DNA of 64,000 nt from Okapia johnstoni (taxonomy: Eukaryota > Chordata > Mammalia > Artiodactyla > Giraffidae). Shown here piece after piece: positions 45,990 to 56,860 of the stretch (positions are counted from its first letter, which is position 1; the number at the start of each line of letters is the position of its first letter). A program made the position numbers and the translations under genes. The stretch lies in contig CM044317.1 of the NCBI GenBank assembly GCA_024291935.2, positions 21,660,230 to 21,724,229 on the forward strand. The letters run 5' to 3'. The notes below the pieces were generated by a model. It was not told the DNA's origin, made no database searches, and saw only the letters and a list, made by a program, of their open reading frames with translations.

Positions 45990-46267
45990 CTGCTGCTGCT
46001 GCTGCTAAGTCGCTTCAGTCGTGTCCGACTCTGTGCAACCCCATAGACGGCAGCCCACCAGGCTCCGCCATCCCTGGGATTCTCCAGGCAAGAACACTGG
46101 AATGGGTTGCCATTTCCTTCTCCAACGCATGAAAGTGAAAAGGGAAAGTGAAGTTGCTCAGTTGTGTCCAACCATTCGTGATCCCATGGACTGCAGCTTA
46201 CCAGGCTCCTCTGTCCATGGGATTTTCCAGGCAAGAGTACTGGAGTGGGTTGCCATTGCCTTCTCTG
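45990..46267 (-). mobile_element. Bov-A2 SINE (two Bov-A monomers)
   Basis: Starts in a run of CTG units, then agtcgcttcagtcgtgtccg, the linker catgaaagtgaaaagggaaa, and a second monomer gatcccatggactgcagctt. A perfect 11-bp duplication (ccattaaggtg) lies at 45979-45989 and 46268-46278. Confidence 0.95.
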
Positions 46268-46439
46268 CCATTAAGGTGAGTCAAGGGAAAATTAGCATCC
46301 AGCTGAAGTTCTAATAACTGCACACATATTTAACAAACCATTCACTCCAAACATTAAGTAGCACCGGGATCTGCAAAGATTGTGGTTTATTCTCTGGCTA
46401 GAAGGTAACACTGTATAGTTTAGGGATGTAGACAACAGG

Positions 46440-46625
46440 CCAAACGGCCCAGGACTCGATTATACTTCTAAAGCCCTTCCAGTGTTGGAAACTTTCTAAG
46501 CTTCAGTTTCTTCACCTATAAAACGAATAATTTCTTGTTCATAGAACCACTGTGGAAATTAAATTATATAGCCTGGCACATAGTAGGTTCTCAAAAAATA
46601 GTAGCTGTTAGTATTTACTGGCAAA
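46440..46625 (+). mobile_element. MIR SINE remnant
   Basis: The order aagcttcagtttcttcacct, aaaacgaataatttcttg, tagcctggcacatagtaggt matches MIR. Confidence 0.75.
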
Positions 46626-47780
46626 GAATTGTGGGGACTGGCTATACTGAATTAATCATCAATCTAATGAATAGGTACCGGTCCTCCTATATGCCAGGTG
46701 GCTGGGCAAAGACTCAGGATTTGGAGGCTACCATTTTGCACTAACTGTATAGCATATTTGTGGGGGATACAGACATGTACTATGGAGATATAAAAGTGCT
46801 GGGCAAGTACAGCTAATAGCAGAGTGAACTTGGCTTATGAGAGTGGGCAAAGGCTCCATGAAGAAAACAGTATACACGATGGCAACATGGGCAGGAGATT
46901 CCCAGTGAAGAATGGGAAGGGCATTGCGGGCAGAGGATTGCAAAGACTTGGGATTTATGAGAGTATTTCCACATTTAAGAAAAGAGACATGTTAGAGAGA
47001 GGCAGAGTAACCATGTCAGGCTCTGGAGATGGTTACATTCAATTGACAAGAAGCACCAACTGCTTAATTTGTTTATAACCAGACCTGAGGTGCTATGTTA
47101 ATCCTTCTACAGGGTGGCTCGAATTGGACTCAAGGAAAATTCCAGTTCTCTGAGATGTGCTACTTTTGAGGAGTTGGCTTACAAAAGGTTTGATCAACGC
47201 TTGCTCCTCAGTACAATAATGTTTGTTTGTTACTACACATCACTTTTCTTAAAATATACCAAAACTCGGGGGAGAAGGGAAACATTTATTTTGAACCTCA
47301 GACACGTGATTTCCAGTTCTTCATTCCCCTATAATTTCTGCCATGGGTTGCCCTTTTCACTAGGAGCACCCAGGGACATATTCGGAAAATTGACGCAACC
47401 AAGAAGTGTGAGCTTCTTAAGTTAATAAATGAAACAGCACTCAATTCCAGAGATGGATAGGGAAGACAACACAAAATTTCTCTGTGGAAAATACATCCTC
47501 AAATTTTGTCAAATGATGTGCAAACCACATGAAGAATTTGATGTGAAACTTGTGAAGGTAATATCAAGTCTAAAGCATTCAAACAATTAGACTGTGAAGA
47601 AGGAAAAGACGTCACAGCCATAGACAAACACCTGGGATGAACGGAACCCAACAAGACACCTCCAACGTCTGTAGCAGCCCTCCCAGGGAAAGTAACAGCC
47701 TGCCGCTCCTCCAGGGGGAAATTCTCCAAGTACATTAGCTACTTTCAAGAAAATCTCGCTGATGTAACGTGGAGGAGGCA
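46626..47780. other. Intronic sequence, partly old unnamed repeat
   Basis: 46740-47080 has purine-rich phrases resembling the repeat type at 4.05 kb. The rest, to the SINE, is unassigned, and no coding exon was found. Confidence 0.35.
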
Positions 47781-48042
47781 TGGGCTTCCCTGATAGCTCA
47801 GTTGGTAAAGAATTGCCTGCAGTGCAGGAGACCTCGGTTCAATTCCTGGGTTGGGAAGATCCGCTGGAGAAGGGATAGGCTACCCTCTCCAGTATTCTTG
47901 GGCTTCCCTTGTGGCTCAGCTGGTAAAGAATCCATCTGCAATGCGGGAGACCTGGGTTCGAGCCCTGGGTTGGGAAGATCCCCTGGAGAAGGGAAAGGCT
48001 GCCCTCTCCAGTATCCTGGCCTGGAGAATTCCATGGACTATG
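47781..48042 (+). mobile_element. Dimeric Bov-tA-type SINE
   Basis: Two head-to-tail tRNA-like units, starting at 47781 (gggcttccctgatagctcag) and 47899 (gggcttcccttgtggctcag). The first unit carries gatccgctggagaagggata and the second gatcccctggagaaggga. The element stops at ccatggactatgggg, so the 3' end is truncated. It lies about 350 bp from the AIG1 exon, on the opposite strand. Confidence 0.92.
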
Positions 48043-48385
48043 GGGTATCCACAGTGGGGCAGGTGGGAATCAATCCTCCAGCTCCAATAGAGGACAAGCC
48101 TTTGAATGGTACGGAAATGAAATCCATCCTGGAATGAGCCAATTGTATTATAACTAACACAACTGACACCTCTCATAAACTATGGATTCAGTTTCTACAG
48201 TTTTAATAGTGACTCAATGTCATGAGAAGACACTTTTTAAGTTTACATTCAGTTTTCTTCTCTAACTACACTCTTATTTATAATTTCCATTTCACAGCTA
48301 CTTAGCTAGATTTTATGGACAGCTTGAATTAGAAAACAGCTCTTTAGTAGATTTTTTTTTTAATAAAAAGAAATCATTCTTTTTT
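48043..48385. other. Intron next to the AIG1 donor
   Basis: Unique sequence, with a T-run at 48351-48360. No repeat recognised. Confidence 0.45.
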
Positions 48386-48395
48386 GTTCACTTAC
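48386..48395 (-). other. AIG1: 5' splice donor of the AIG1 exon
   Basis: Immediately after the ATG (Met133) codon the minus strand reads gtaagtgaac, a near-perfect U1 donor. The frame beyond it (VSEQKR...) no longer resembles AIG1, which supports the exon end at this position. Confidence 0.9.
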
Positions 48396-48497
48396 CATTC
48401 CGTGATTCAGCCACCCTGGGATAAAATTATCAAGCAATTTCGGGTAAATCATCTCTCTGTCATAGGCATAAATGATCCAGAACACCGCTACAACGAA
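48396..48497 (-). CDS. AIG1: AIG1 internal coding exon (codons 100-133)
   Basis: AIG1 is a multi-pass membrane protein. With its paralogue ADTRP it forms an atypical Thr/His hydrolase family that cleaves fatty-acid esters of hydroxy fatty acids. Read on the minus strand, this stretch encodes 34 residues, starting [13 protein letters not shown] (a hydrophobic, membrane-spanning stretch), then [14 protein letters not shown] and ending GWLNHGM. This agrees with human AIG1 residues 100-133 as I remember them; ADTRP differs at many of these positions. The exon is 102 bp, exactly 34 codons with phase 0 at both ends, preceded by a pyrimidine-rich acceptor and followed by a strong donor. The next residue in AIG1 would be the catalytic His134, so that residue lies on the next exon, outside this window or unrecognised in it. 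No stop or frameshift interrupts the exon, and the flanking introns argue against a processed pseudogene. It is probably the third coding exon; that number is from memory. Confidence 0.93.
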
Positions 48498-48514
48498 CTG
48501 GAAGGGAAAAGAAA
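48498..48514 (-). other. AIG1: 3' splice acceptor of the AIG1 exon
   Basis: On the minus strand the intron ends with the tract tttcttttcccttccag immediately before the TTC (Phe) codon. It is nearly pure pyrimidine followed by CAG, a strong consensus acceptor. The start of the exon was placed here because it puts the AIG1 frame in phase 0. Confidence 0.9.
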
Positions 48515-49984
48515 TCCTTTTATTTCGAAGGCACAAACTGTCCACAGCATACAATTGGTTGGTTTTCTATTGTTCAAAGAACCCAACAAAACTTTAATTT
48601 ACAATGAAAGATAAATCAGTAAGCCAGCTAATAACTGGAAAGATCATTCTAACTTCATCCCATTAGTGGTAACTGTTGGGGTTCTTCCTCTCTCCTTGGT
48701 GTCCCAATTGTGTTCTCGGGCACAGGGCTCTGTTTGTGAGAGAGACAGAGAGATGGTCTGTCTGTCATCTGGAACAGCTCCCTTCCAGGGCTAATTGTGT
48801 TGGTTTGATTCCCCTCAAGAGGGTTTAAAAGTTCATTGGTGGTTTTTTGGATCCCATTTCCCACTGTAGAGAGTTAGAACACATTCAAGAAGCTGTAGTG
48901 TATTTTCCTTGAACCCATCATGTGGTTTAAATTAATCTTCACATTCTCAAGTTTCTATTTCACCACTAACAGCATTGAAATCACTGCTATAAAATGTCCT
49001 AAAGTCACATTTCCAGCAAATGTATTAATTTATATAGCTTAAAGCAGAGGCTTTAGTGGTACTGAGAAGCAGAGTGTACGGAGAGGAAAGGAAGATTCCT
49101 AACTCTCTTGGAATAGCTCATAAATTCATCTGGATTCCAGAGGTTTATTTTGACCCATCAGCAACCTCATCATCAAAAGTGTACTCAATTGATTATTTTA
49201 CCTTTCCTCAAACTAATGGTGAGAGAAGCAGCTCAGATAAAATAAAGAAACAAATGGCCCAAGGTCTTAACTTTCACCTTAGAATTTTTTTTAAGTGAAT
49301 GGTTTTGTAAATAGTCTATAAATGTAGCATAGAAAAGAGAATGAACCATCTCAGATGGAGGTCTCAAAGTCTCTTCAGAGTTATGTCTCAGAATAATAAA
49401 TACTACAGAATGATAAAATGCAGCATGAATATTAAGTAGGAACAATTTTATCTCATTTCTCGTAAGGCATCTATGCCCTGACATTTTATTAATAATATGT
49501 ATTTTATTGCCACTTTTTATAAAACTCCCCGTGTTTATAGCTCAAGGTTATAAACCAGAAGGGTTCCAAAGTTTATTTCCAAGTATGTCAGTTATCACAT
49601 GGATAATCTTAGCCTGAAAAAGTTCACCCTTGAAATCCAGGATGTTATGAACATTTACTGTTTCATAAAACACACTGAATGATAATTACAATAGTAATTG
49701 TAGATAACACATGTAGTTTAATACCAGATTAGGGTCCCTAGTTATTTATCTTGCTTTTGGAGCAACTGTGTTTATTCAATGGATAAAGGCACAAAAGGAA
49801 AAAAGAAAAAAAAAAACATGTATTATTAACTTAATGTTAATTATCATCAGGATCTTTCCAATTACAACAAATAATTTTTGAATTAACCACAATTTGGGTT
49901 TGTTCGCTCCACCACTAACTTCATGTGTACTGAATATCAGAGTTCCCTGTCCTTAGATCTGGGTGAGCTCCACGCTTTATAGCT
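48515..49984. other. Intron upstream of the AIG1 exon, repeat-poor
   Basis: Unique, AT-rich. The ORFs here lack domains. No second exon found. Confidence 0.45.
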
Positions 49985-50140
49985 TTGTTACTCAAAGCGT
50001 GGTCCCTGGATCAGCAGCACCCACGCCACCTGAGAGCTTTTTAGCAGAATGCCAGGTCCCAGACTGATAGGTTCTGATCCTAGATTTTGATAAGATCCTG
50101 AGGTCATTCCTGTGCACATAAAAGTTTGAGACGTCCTGCT
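49985..50140 (+). mobile_element. MER5A DNA transposon remnant
   Basis: The order ctcaaagcgtggtccctgga, ccacctgagagctttttagc and aaaagtttgagacgtcctg matches MER5A from its left terminus onward. Confidence 0.75.
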
Positions 50141-50149
50141 CTGCAAGGC

Positions 50150-50460
50150 TCTGCTCCAGCCACCTGGAACCTTCCTCTCTCCCCATGGAGTGAGGCAATC
50201 CCAGGTCCACATGGCTGGTCTATCCAGAGCCTGCATGCCCCTCCTTTGCTAAACCACATCCTGGGAAGCCATGACCCTGGAATTTCCTGCCTGAAGAGGC
50301 AGGAGTATGCCTCAGGGCCTGTGTGGGTCTCCTTCTTGAGTCTGACCCTGGAGGGAAGACTGCGCAATAAATGTGTGTACTCTTGACCAGAGAGATGGTT
50401 AAGAGGTATTTGTTTCTGTAGGGTGAGAACCGAAGTTTGACAATTGGCCTGGCATCCACA
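50150..50460 (+). mobile_element. Possible ruminant ERV LTR remnant
   Basis: gactgcgcaataaatgtgtg carries a polyadenylation signal, followed by tactcttgaccagagagatg and ggtatttgtttctgtagggt, an R/U5-like arrangement. I recall similar bovine LTRs but cannot define ends, and no retroviral gene is adjacent. Confidence 0.3.
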
Positions 50461-50647
50461 CACAGACGCAAAACCATTTCAATCCTGGATGGAGTCATAG
50501 GTGGAAACCTCTTTACTTTTGCCACATAAGGTAACTTAATCAAGACAGTGACATCTCATCACAGTCACAAGGCCCCTCCCACAAGCAAGGGGAGAGGACC
50601 GTACAGGCCCCTGGGTAGAAGGGAGCAGAATTTTGGGGCCATCTTAG

Positions 50648-51484
50648 AGAAATGCTGGGCTGGAGGAAGCACAAGCTGGAATCAAGATTGCCGGGAGAAG
50701 TATCAATAACCTCAGATATGCAGATGACACCACCCTTATGGCAGAAAGTGAAGAAGAACTAAAGAGTCTCTTGATGAAAGTGAAAGTTGAGAGTGAAAAA
50801 TTTGGCTTAAAGCTCAACATTCAGAAAACTAAGATCATGGCATCTGGTCCCATCACTTCATGGCAGATAGATGGGGAAACAGTGGAAACAGTGGCTGATT
50901 TTATTTTTCTGGGCTCCAAAATCACTGCTGATGGTGACTGCAGCCATGAAATTAAAAGACACTTACTCCTTGGAAGGAAAGCCAACCTAGATAGCATATT
51001 AAAAAGCAGAGACATTACTTTGCCAACAAAGGTCCGTCTAGTCAAGGCTATGATTTTTCCAGTGGTCATGTATGGATGTGAGAGTCGGACGGTGAAGAAA
51101 GCTGAGAGCCGAAGAATTGATGCTTTTGAGCTGTGGTGTTGGAGAAGACTCTTGAGAGTCCCTTGGACTGCAAGGAGATCCAACCAGTCCATCCTAAAGG
51201 AGATCAGTCCTGGGTGTTCATTGGAAGGACTGATGTTGAAGCTGAAACTCCAATACTTTGGCCACCTGATGCGAAGAGTTGACTCATTGGAAAAGACCCT
51301 AATGCTGGGAAGGATTGGGGGCGAGAGGAGAAGGGGACGACAGAGGATGAGATGGTTGGATGGCATCATTGACTGGATGGACATGGGGTTGGGTGGACTC
51401 CGGGAGTTGGTGATGGACAGGGAGGCCTGGTGTGCTGTGGTTCGTGGGGTCACAAACAGTCGGACACGACTGAGCGACTGAACT
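50648..51484 (+). pseudogene. BovB ORF2 C-terminal fragment, frame still open
   Basis: The frame is open from the element's truncation point to a normal stop, about 278 codons; the first ATG is at 50738. It keeps the tail of the RT domain ([13 protein letters not shown]) and the BovB C-terminal domain ([52 protein letters not shown]). A 6-bp in-frame deletion after LLLGRK removes two residues relative to other copies. The endonuclease and RT motifs A and B are absent, so no enzyme can be made. It is called a pseudogene because of truncation, not because of stops. Confidence 0.85.
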
Positions 51485-51492
51485 GAACTGAA
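50648..51492 (+). mobile_element. BovB LINE 3' segment (about 845 bp), least decayed copy
   Basis: Begins inside the RT region just before the YADD box and ends cgactgaactgaactgaa. A short duplication (cttaga at 50643-50648 and 51493-51498) probably marks the target site. It lies directly left of an antisense L1 ORF2 remnant. Confidence 0.95.
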
Positions 51493-51499
51493 CTTAGAT

Positions 51500-52800
51500 T
51501 CCTTTGATTTCCATTTGCTTTCTACTCTTCTTTTCCAAAATTGTTTTTGGCTATTTTAAGTCCTTTGCTTTTTCATTTAATTTTTTAGAATCTCAACTTG
51601 TGAATTCATACAAGAACATCATTCTCAAATTCTGACTAGAACTGTACTGAATCAATATATTCAATATGAAGAGAAATGATGACATCTTAACCATAATGAG
51701 TCTTCTAACCAATGAGCACAATTATGTCTCCATTTGTTAAGATGTTTAATTTCTCACTGCTTGTAGTTCTGGGTGTACAGTTCTTGCACACATTTTGTTC
51801 AATCGATCACTAAGCATTTCATGTCTTTTCTGCTATTGTAGATAGCTTTAAACTTCTTTTTTACATTCTTTGTTGGTGGCATATTAAGAACACAAATAAT
51901 TTTTGTATATTGACATGGTATCCTGCATCTTTTCAAAATTCACTTAGTAATTTGAGTAATTATGTTATAAATTATTTTGTTTTTATATGAACATGATCTG
52001 AAAATGACAGTTTTTTCTTCTTTCTTTACAATTTGTATGCCATTTTACTTCTCTTTCTTTTCTTATTGTACAATGTTGACTAGAAGTGATGAAGACTGAG
52101 CATCTTTGCTTTCTTCTCTACTTAGGGAAAGTATTCAGTTTTTCAACATTTCAGTTTGATATTAGCTGCAGGTATTTCTTAGGTGTCTTTTATCAAGTTG
52201 AGGAAAATCTCTCCTATTCCTAATTTATGCATGTAATGAATGAGTGATGAATTTTTTCAGATAACTTTGCTGCATATTTTCAGGAGACCATATGTATTTT
52301 TCTCTTTTAGTCTGTTAATATGATGGATGATAGTAATTGATTTTTAATGTTAAATCAATCTTTAATTCCTGGTCATCATGTATGATCATTTTTATACATT
52401 ACTGGATTTGACTTGCTGCTATTTCATCCATCTTTATTTTTTCCATCTTTATTCATAAAGTATATCGACCTCTAGTTTTTTTTTAATTTCTCATAATGTC
52501 ATTTTTAAATTTTGGTTACAGGATAATCCCGGCCTCAAAAAATAAAGTGGAAAGTGTTCCCTCCTTTGTTTTGTGAAGGACTTTGTGCAAGATTGCTATT
52601 ATTTCTCCCTTACCTATTTGATATACTTTCCCAGTGGCATCATCTGGGCTTGTAAGCTTTCTTGTGAGAAGATTTAATTGTGAATTAAATTTCTTTAACA
52701 GATACAGATTTTTCTGGTCTTCTATTTTTTCTTTAGTTATAGTCATTTGTGCCTTTTGTAGAATTTCTCTATTTCATCTAAAATCTGAACTTAAAAGGTT
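51500..52800 (-). mobile_element. Old L1 ORF2 remnant, antisense
   Basis: The segment runs in L1 ORF2 antisense order: ttgttaagatgtttaatttc, gtgtacagttcttgcacaca, acaatgttgactagaagtga, gttgaggaaaatctctccta, tctgttaatatgatggatga, ataatcccggcctcaaaaaa and catcatctgggcttgtaagc. It corresponds to the RT domain of an old L1, with many stops and indels. Confidence 0.85.
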
Positions 52801-53950
52801 GCTCTTAATATTCTACTATGGAAATTAGCAAATGCTACAAATCAGACAGTTTATCTTCAGAGAGCCAGTTGTTAATGTTGGCCAGCACACCACTGTGGAG
52901 AACTACTTTCCGTCACCAGGAATGATCATTTGTGGTGTCCCTATCACATATAAAGCACTGTGGGGTTAATATTTAATCATGCAATTTGGTCAATCCTCTG
53001 ACCCCCACCATAGAGGGAATTATATGGGTTATTAAAAACAAAGTGACTTTTAAAAAAGGGTTTGCCCCCTTCCTTAGTGTAACACTAGAAGGTCAAGAGG
53101 TACAGCTAACTGAGTAATCAGCCTTTTAAATAATTCTTGAGATGAAAACACAGCACAGATGGTAGCTTCTTGGCTTCCTGCACTGACATCCTCTTGATGG
53201 TATGGTCATCAGCAAACCCAAAATAAATTTGAACTCTACTAGCAGGGCATGGATATGAACAAAAATAGGTTCTGTTGGACAGGCTAAGTGTTTCTGAAAT
53301 GTCCTACGGTTGTGAAGCTCCTTCTCCAGCCAGGACCGGTGGCCAGCTCTTCCTCAGCACACACCTGCTGGTGCTGTGCTGCCAGGACCAGAATACTGTA
53401 CTTGAACAGACAGTGGGAGAAGCACAGTCACTCTCCAGTCCTTCAAGCTTCCCAGACAGAATACTTGTGTTACAGCGGTTACTGAGACCTCATTTGAACC
53501 CCTCAGAAGGATTAGGAACCAACACAAAAGAAAACTGGATTCACACTCTGTCTCTTTTTGGAAGGAGTCTCTCATATGGAGTTCAACAGAAGCTGAAGTA
53601 AATCAGTTTTAGTTCACTTCTAAGAAGTTTTACTGATCAGTGATCAACTAAAGCTGACTGGAGTTTAGTAACACCAATTAGAATGCCAAGGAAGTTGCTG
53701 ACACATTTGCCCTGAAGGAGGAGAAAAAGTCACTGATCTGTACATTGGTTCAAAAAGACCTTTTAGCATGATCTCAATTATCCACCGTTAAAGAAGGGAA
53801 GGAGAAACTAAATGAATGCATCTTTAAGTCTTCAGCTTCAACATGACATGAGCCTACGAAATTGCTTTCCCCCTTAAAACTAATCTATTAGTACTAAGAC
53901 TTGACCTATTACTGACTGGAAAACATTTAGATTCTCTTTTGGGCTCAACT
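52801..53950. other. Intronic sequence, nothing recognised
   Basis: Frames at 53275-53601 overlap in two frames and show no domain. Confidence 0.4.
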
Positions 53951-53961
53951 GCTCTGCTTCT

Positions 53962-54163
53962 GGGACTTCCCAGGTGGTAAAGAATCTGCCTGCCAAGCAG
54001 GAGATGAGGGTTTGATCTCTGGGTCGGGAAGATTCCCTGGAGAAGGAAATGGCAACCCACTCCAGTATTCTTGCCTGGGAAATCCCATGACAGAGGAGCC
54101 TGGCAAGTTACAGTCCACGGGGTCACAAGAATCAGACACGACAGAGCAGCAGCAGCAGCAGCA
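53962..54163 (+). mobile_element. Bov-tA SINE with AGC-repeat tail
   Basis: Head gggacttcccaggtggtaaa, tail cacgacagagcagcagcagc with about six AGC units. A perfect 11-bp duplication (gctctgcttct) lies at 53951-53961 and 54164-54174. Confidence 0.94.
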
Positions 54164-54174
54164 GCTCTGCTTCT

Positions 54175-54753
54175 AGATTTCCTTTTCATGATTTTCTTTC
54201 CCATCGATTCTTTCCAAGGTCATACTGTTGCTGAGAGGCAATAATTAGACATGTTCCTAGTTGTGATTTCTCTTTCCAAACACACACAGCCTGGGAGTAA
54301 ATTGTGTGTTCCAGATGATAGCTGGCTTTATCCCTGATGGCCTCCAAGCAGAGAGTGAATGCCTCATTTTGACATGGCTCTTGTCTTCCTACTTTACACA
54401 TCTAGGAGATCCTAGGTGCTCTTTTTTTGGCTGACTTCCCTCAGCCATACCTTTAACTTCAGCAATGCACAGTGAAGCATAAGCACTCTGAAATGTTGTA
54501 GCATCTTCTGTTTCAGTGTACAGCGTGTTATGAGAACTCATTCCTAGAACTGTGATCAAGAATTCCTCTACTGTAATGATGAGATTGTGAGTTACCTTAT
54601 ATATACATTTTTATGCTATATATTCTGCTCAGATTACTTTAAAACCAGAATCTCCATTTAGAGTTTGTAAAGCACATGTTGATGTTTTATCTTTTTCATG
54701 GCTTCCATTTTTTTGATAGAATTTATAATTTCTCCATATTTATCCACACTTAG
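54175..54753. other. Intronic sequence, nothing recognised
   Basis: Unique-looking, no features. Confidence 0.4.
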
Positions 54754-54763
54754 GCCTTAACTA

Positions 54764-54992
54764 ATGGGCTTCCCAGGTGGTGCTAGTGGTAAAGAACCCA
54801 CCTGCCAAGGCAGGAGACACAAGAGATGTGGTTGGATTCCTGGGTTGGGAAGATCCCCTGGAGGAGGACATAGCAATCCACTCCAGGACTCTTCCCAGAG
54901 AATCCCATGGACAGAGGCGGCCATCGGGCTGCAGTCTATGGGGTCACAGAGTCGGACATGACTGAAGCGACTTAGCAAAGCAAAGCACACCA
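54764..54992 (+). mobile_element. Bov-tA SINE
   Basis: Head tgggcttcccaggtggtgct, tail gagtcggacatgactgaagc then an AGCAAAGC tail. A perfect 10-bp duplication (gccttaacta) lies at 54754-54763 and 54993-55002. Confidence 0.94.
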
Positions 54993-55114
54993 GCCTTAAC
55001 TATCTCTTCTGACTGAGTAATTAATGTGAGAATAAAAAAACTCAGCTCCTACAAAATCTATGAGTTGATGCCTGCCTTGATCTCCAACCTTCATTTATAC
55101 CATATTCTTTCTTG

Positions 55115-55450
55115 CTCCCTAAGCCAACTGGCAATTTGATTGTTCCTAAAATTCATTATGCGTTTTCCTGCCTCAGAGCTGTAGCATTTTCCACTCTATA
55201 CCAGGAATGTTCTTTCCCTGTTTTCATGTGGCTGGATTCTCTGTTCCATCAGCTTGAGGTAAGCCAGCACCTCTGCATGGAAGCCTCACCACTGTTGCAT
55301 TTGTTTTTCTGTCAGAGACCCTGATAGAAAATAAGCTCCTTTTGCTGCTGTTCAATTGTTCATTGTCAGGGTCTTTTATGAGAAAGTGAAGTCTTAGGAA
55401 ACATGTTTGTGGTAAAAAAAAAAAAAATTGTTGACTAAATGAATAAAGGT
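55115..55450 (+). mobile_element. L2 LINE 3' remnant
   Basis: The order tgcctcagagctgtagcatt, ctataccaggaatgttcttt, aagccagcacctctgcatgg, gatagaaaataagctccttt follows the L2 3' end. Confidence 0.55.
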
Positions 55451-55689
55451 GGGTTGCTGCTTGTATATATCAGAGCACATCTTCCAGAGGAGCAAATACC
55501 CTTTTATTCCTTCAATATTCTTCTTATTGATCTAAAATTTCTCTTCTATGTTATCCACAATTTTTGACCTCCTGTTTGTGAAGAGATAAGCCTTTCTTTC
55601 CAAGGTTTCTCTTCTAGTCCATCTTTTCTCGTATCTTCTATCCATTAGCTCCTCTTTACCTGTTTAAGTCTTCTATTATCTTGAAATAA

Positions 55690-56860
55690 TCTTTCCCTGA
55701 ACTTCAAGATCAAGATGGAAGACTAAAGGCTCTCTTTCTTGAAACCAACCAAGAATAAGAGGTATAAGAAACAAAGAGACCAACTGGGGAAGGAAACATC
55801 CCTAATCCAAACATCACTCTACTCAACAGGCTGCAAGTATTAGGGAACTTGAATTGGGCCAGGAAGAGACTCTGATGTATGAAACAAGATCGGAGGGCTC
55901 TGCGGTCCAGCGAGCAGAACAGAGAGATCCTACAGGTGGGCCACTGTACAAGACACGCAGTGACCTTTGCTGGGAACCGGAGGTCTGAGGTGCATGGGAG
56001 CCCTGGGGAAATGTTCAGGGGTCAGAGGTGATGATGTTCAGTGTGGAAGTGGGCCAGCATGGCACCTCTGCAAGAAGCAGGATGTGGTCATGGGAGGTAA
56101 ACAAGGCAGGATCTGTGATAACCAGCCTGAATGGAGTGCTCCTGCTCACCTGAGGAAGACCAAGCTTCCTATCACCATGCAGCAGGACTGTGAGCAATAC
56201 GAGTCAAGGAGAGAGAAATGACTCTAGCTCAGAAAGAAGCCATTCTCCAGGGGAGAGCAGTGGTGGGAAACAGAAATTCAAGTTGCCCTTTGTAAGTTCC
56301 TTAGCCTGTCTCCAGTTCTAGCTTTTCATAAAAAGCTGGACAGGAAGGAAAAACAGATTTAAGGATGAGTAATCATTAAAAAAAAAAATAGCATGAAACA
56401 TATTCATAGATACCACGATAAAAAGGAGAGAGGTAAAACTGAATATGACCAAAATGTGGGAGGGGGCAACTGAACAATGCAAACCAAAAAATGTATTAAT
56501 TAATTTATGATCAAATAATTCTCCGCTTAAAAAAAGCAGTCAAAGACGAAAAATTGGGACTTAAAGAAGAGATGATAGAGCAAGAGGATAAAAGTGAATG
56601 GATAGAATTATCGAAAGAAATAAAATATAAAAATTAAAACCACATAAAACTGAAAGTCGCATTATAAGCAGTAAAAGGAAAAACTGCCTTTGGTGTAGAC
56701 AGTGGGGGTTTAGCTCTCTGCAGTCTAGTGGACTAGATACACCGAGAAACCTTCCTGCTGCGAAACGCTAGGTCCTAAATAAATTATGACAAATATACTT
56801 TCAAATATATTGCTGAGCGGACAAGAAAGGAAGGGAAATCACTAGGAGCCAAAAAACCCA
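55690..56860 (+). mobile_element. Possible old L1 5'UTR / ORF1-start region
   Basis: Begins near agatcaagatggaagactaa, continues with GC-richer sequence (55880-56120), then A-rich sequence with tggatagaattatcgaaaga and aataaaatataaaaattaaa. This is reminiscent of the 5' end of old sense-strand L1s. It could equally be an unclassified LTR interior. Confidence 0.3.

Larger units (their letters stand above)
1..48395 (-). other. AIG1: AIG1 downstream intron (partial)
   Basis: This lies 3' of the exon in gene orientation. It would lead to the exon beginning with His134. No such coding stretch (HTTVLPF-like) was seen on the minus strand, so the intron apparently extends beyond the left edge. It is a mosaic of unique AT-rich sequence and transposons. 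That the whole 48 kb is a single intron is inference. Confidence 0.55.

Noticed and set aside
48360..48554. A 64-codon single-exon gene over the AIG1 match
   Set aside because: Only the central 34 codons match AIG1 and they are bounded by consensus splice sites; the ends are intron translated by chance.
50821..51453. 210-codon minus-strand open frame
   Set aside because: It is the antisense shadow of the BovB C-terminal frame; similar shadows occur opposite every BovB copy (for example 34251-34880 and 17161-17517).
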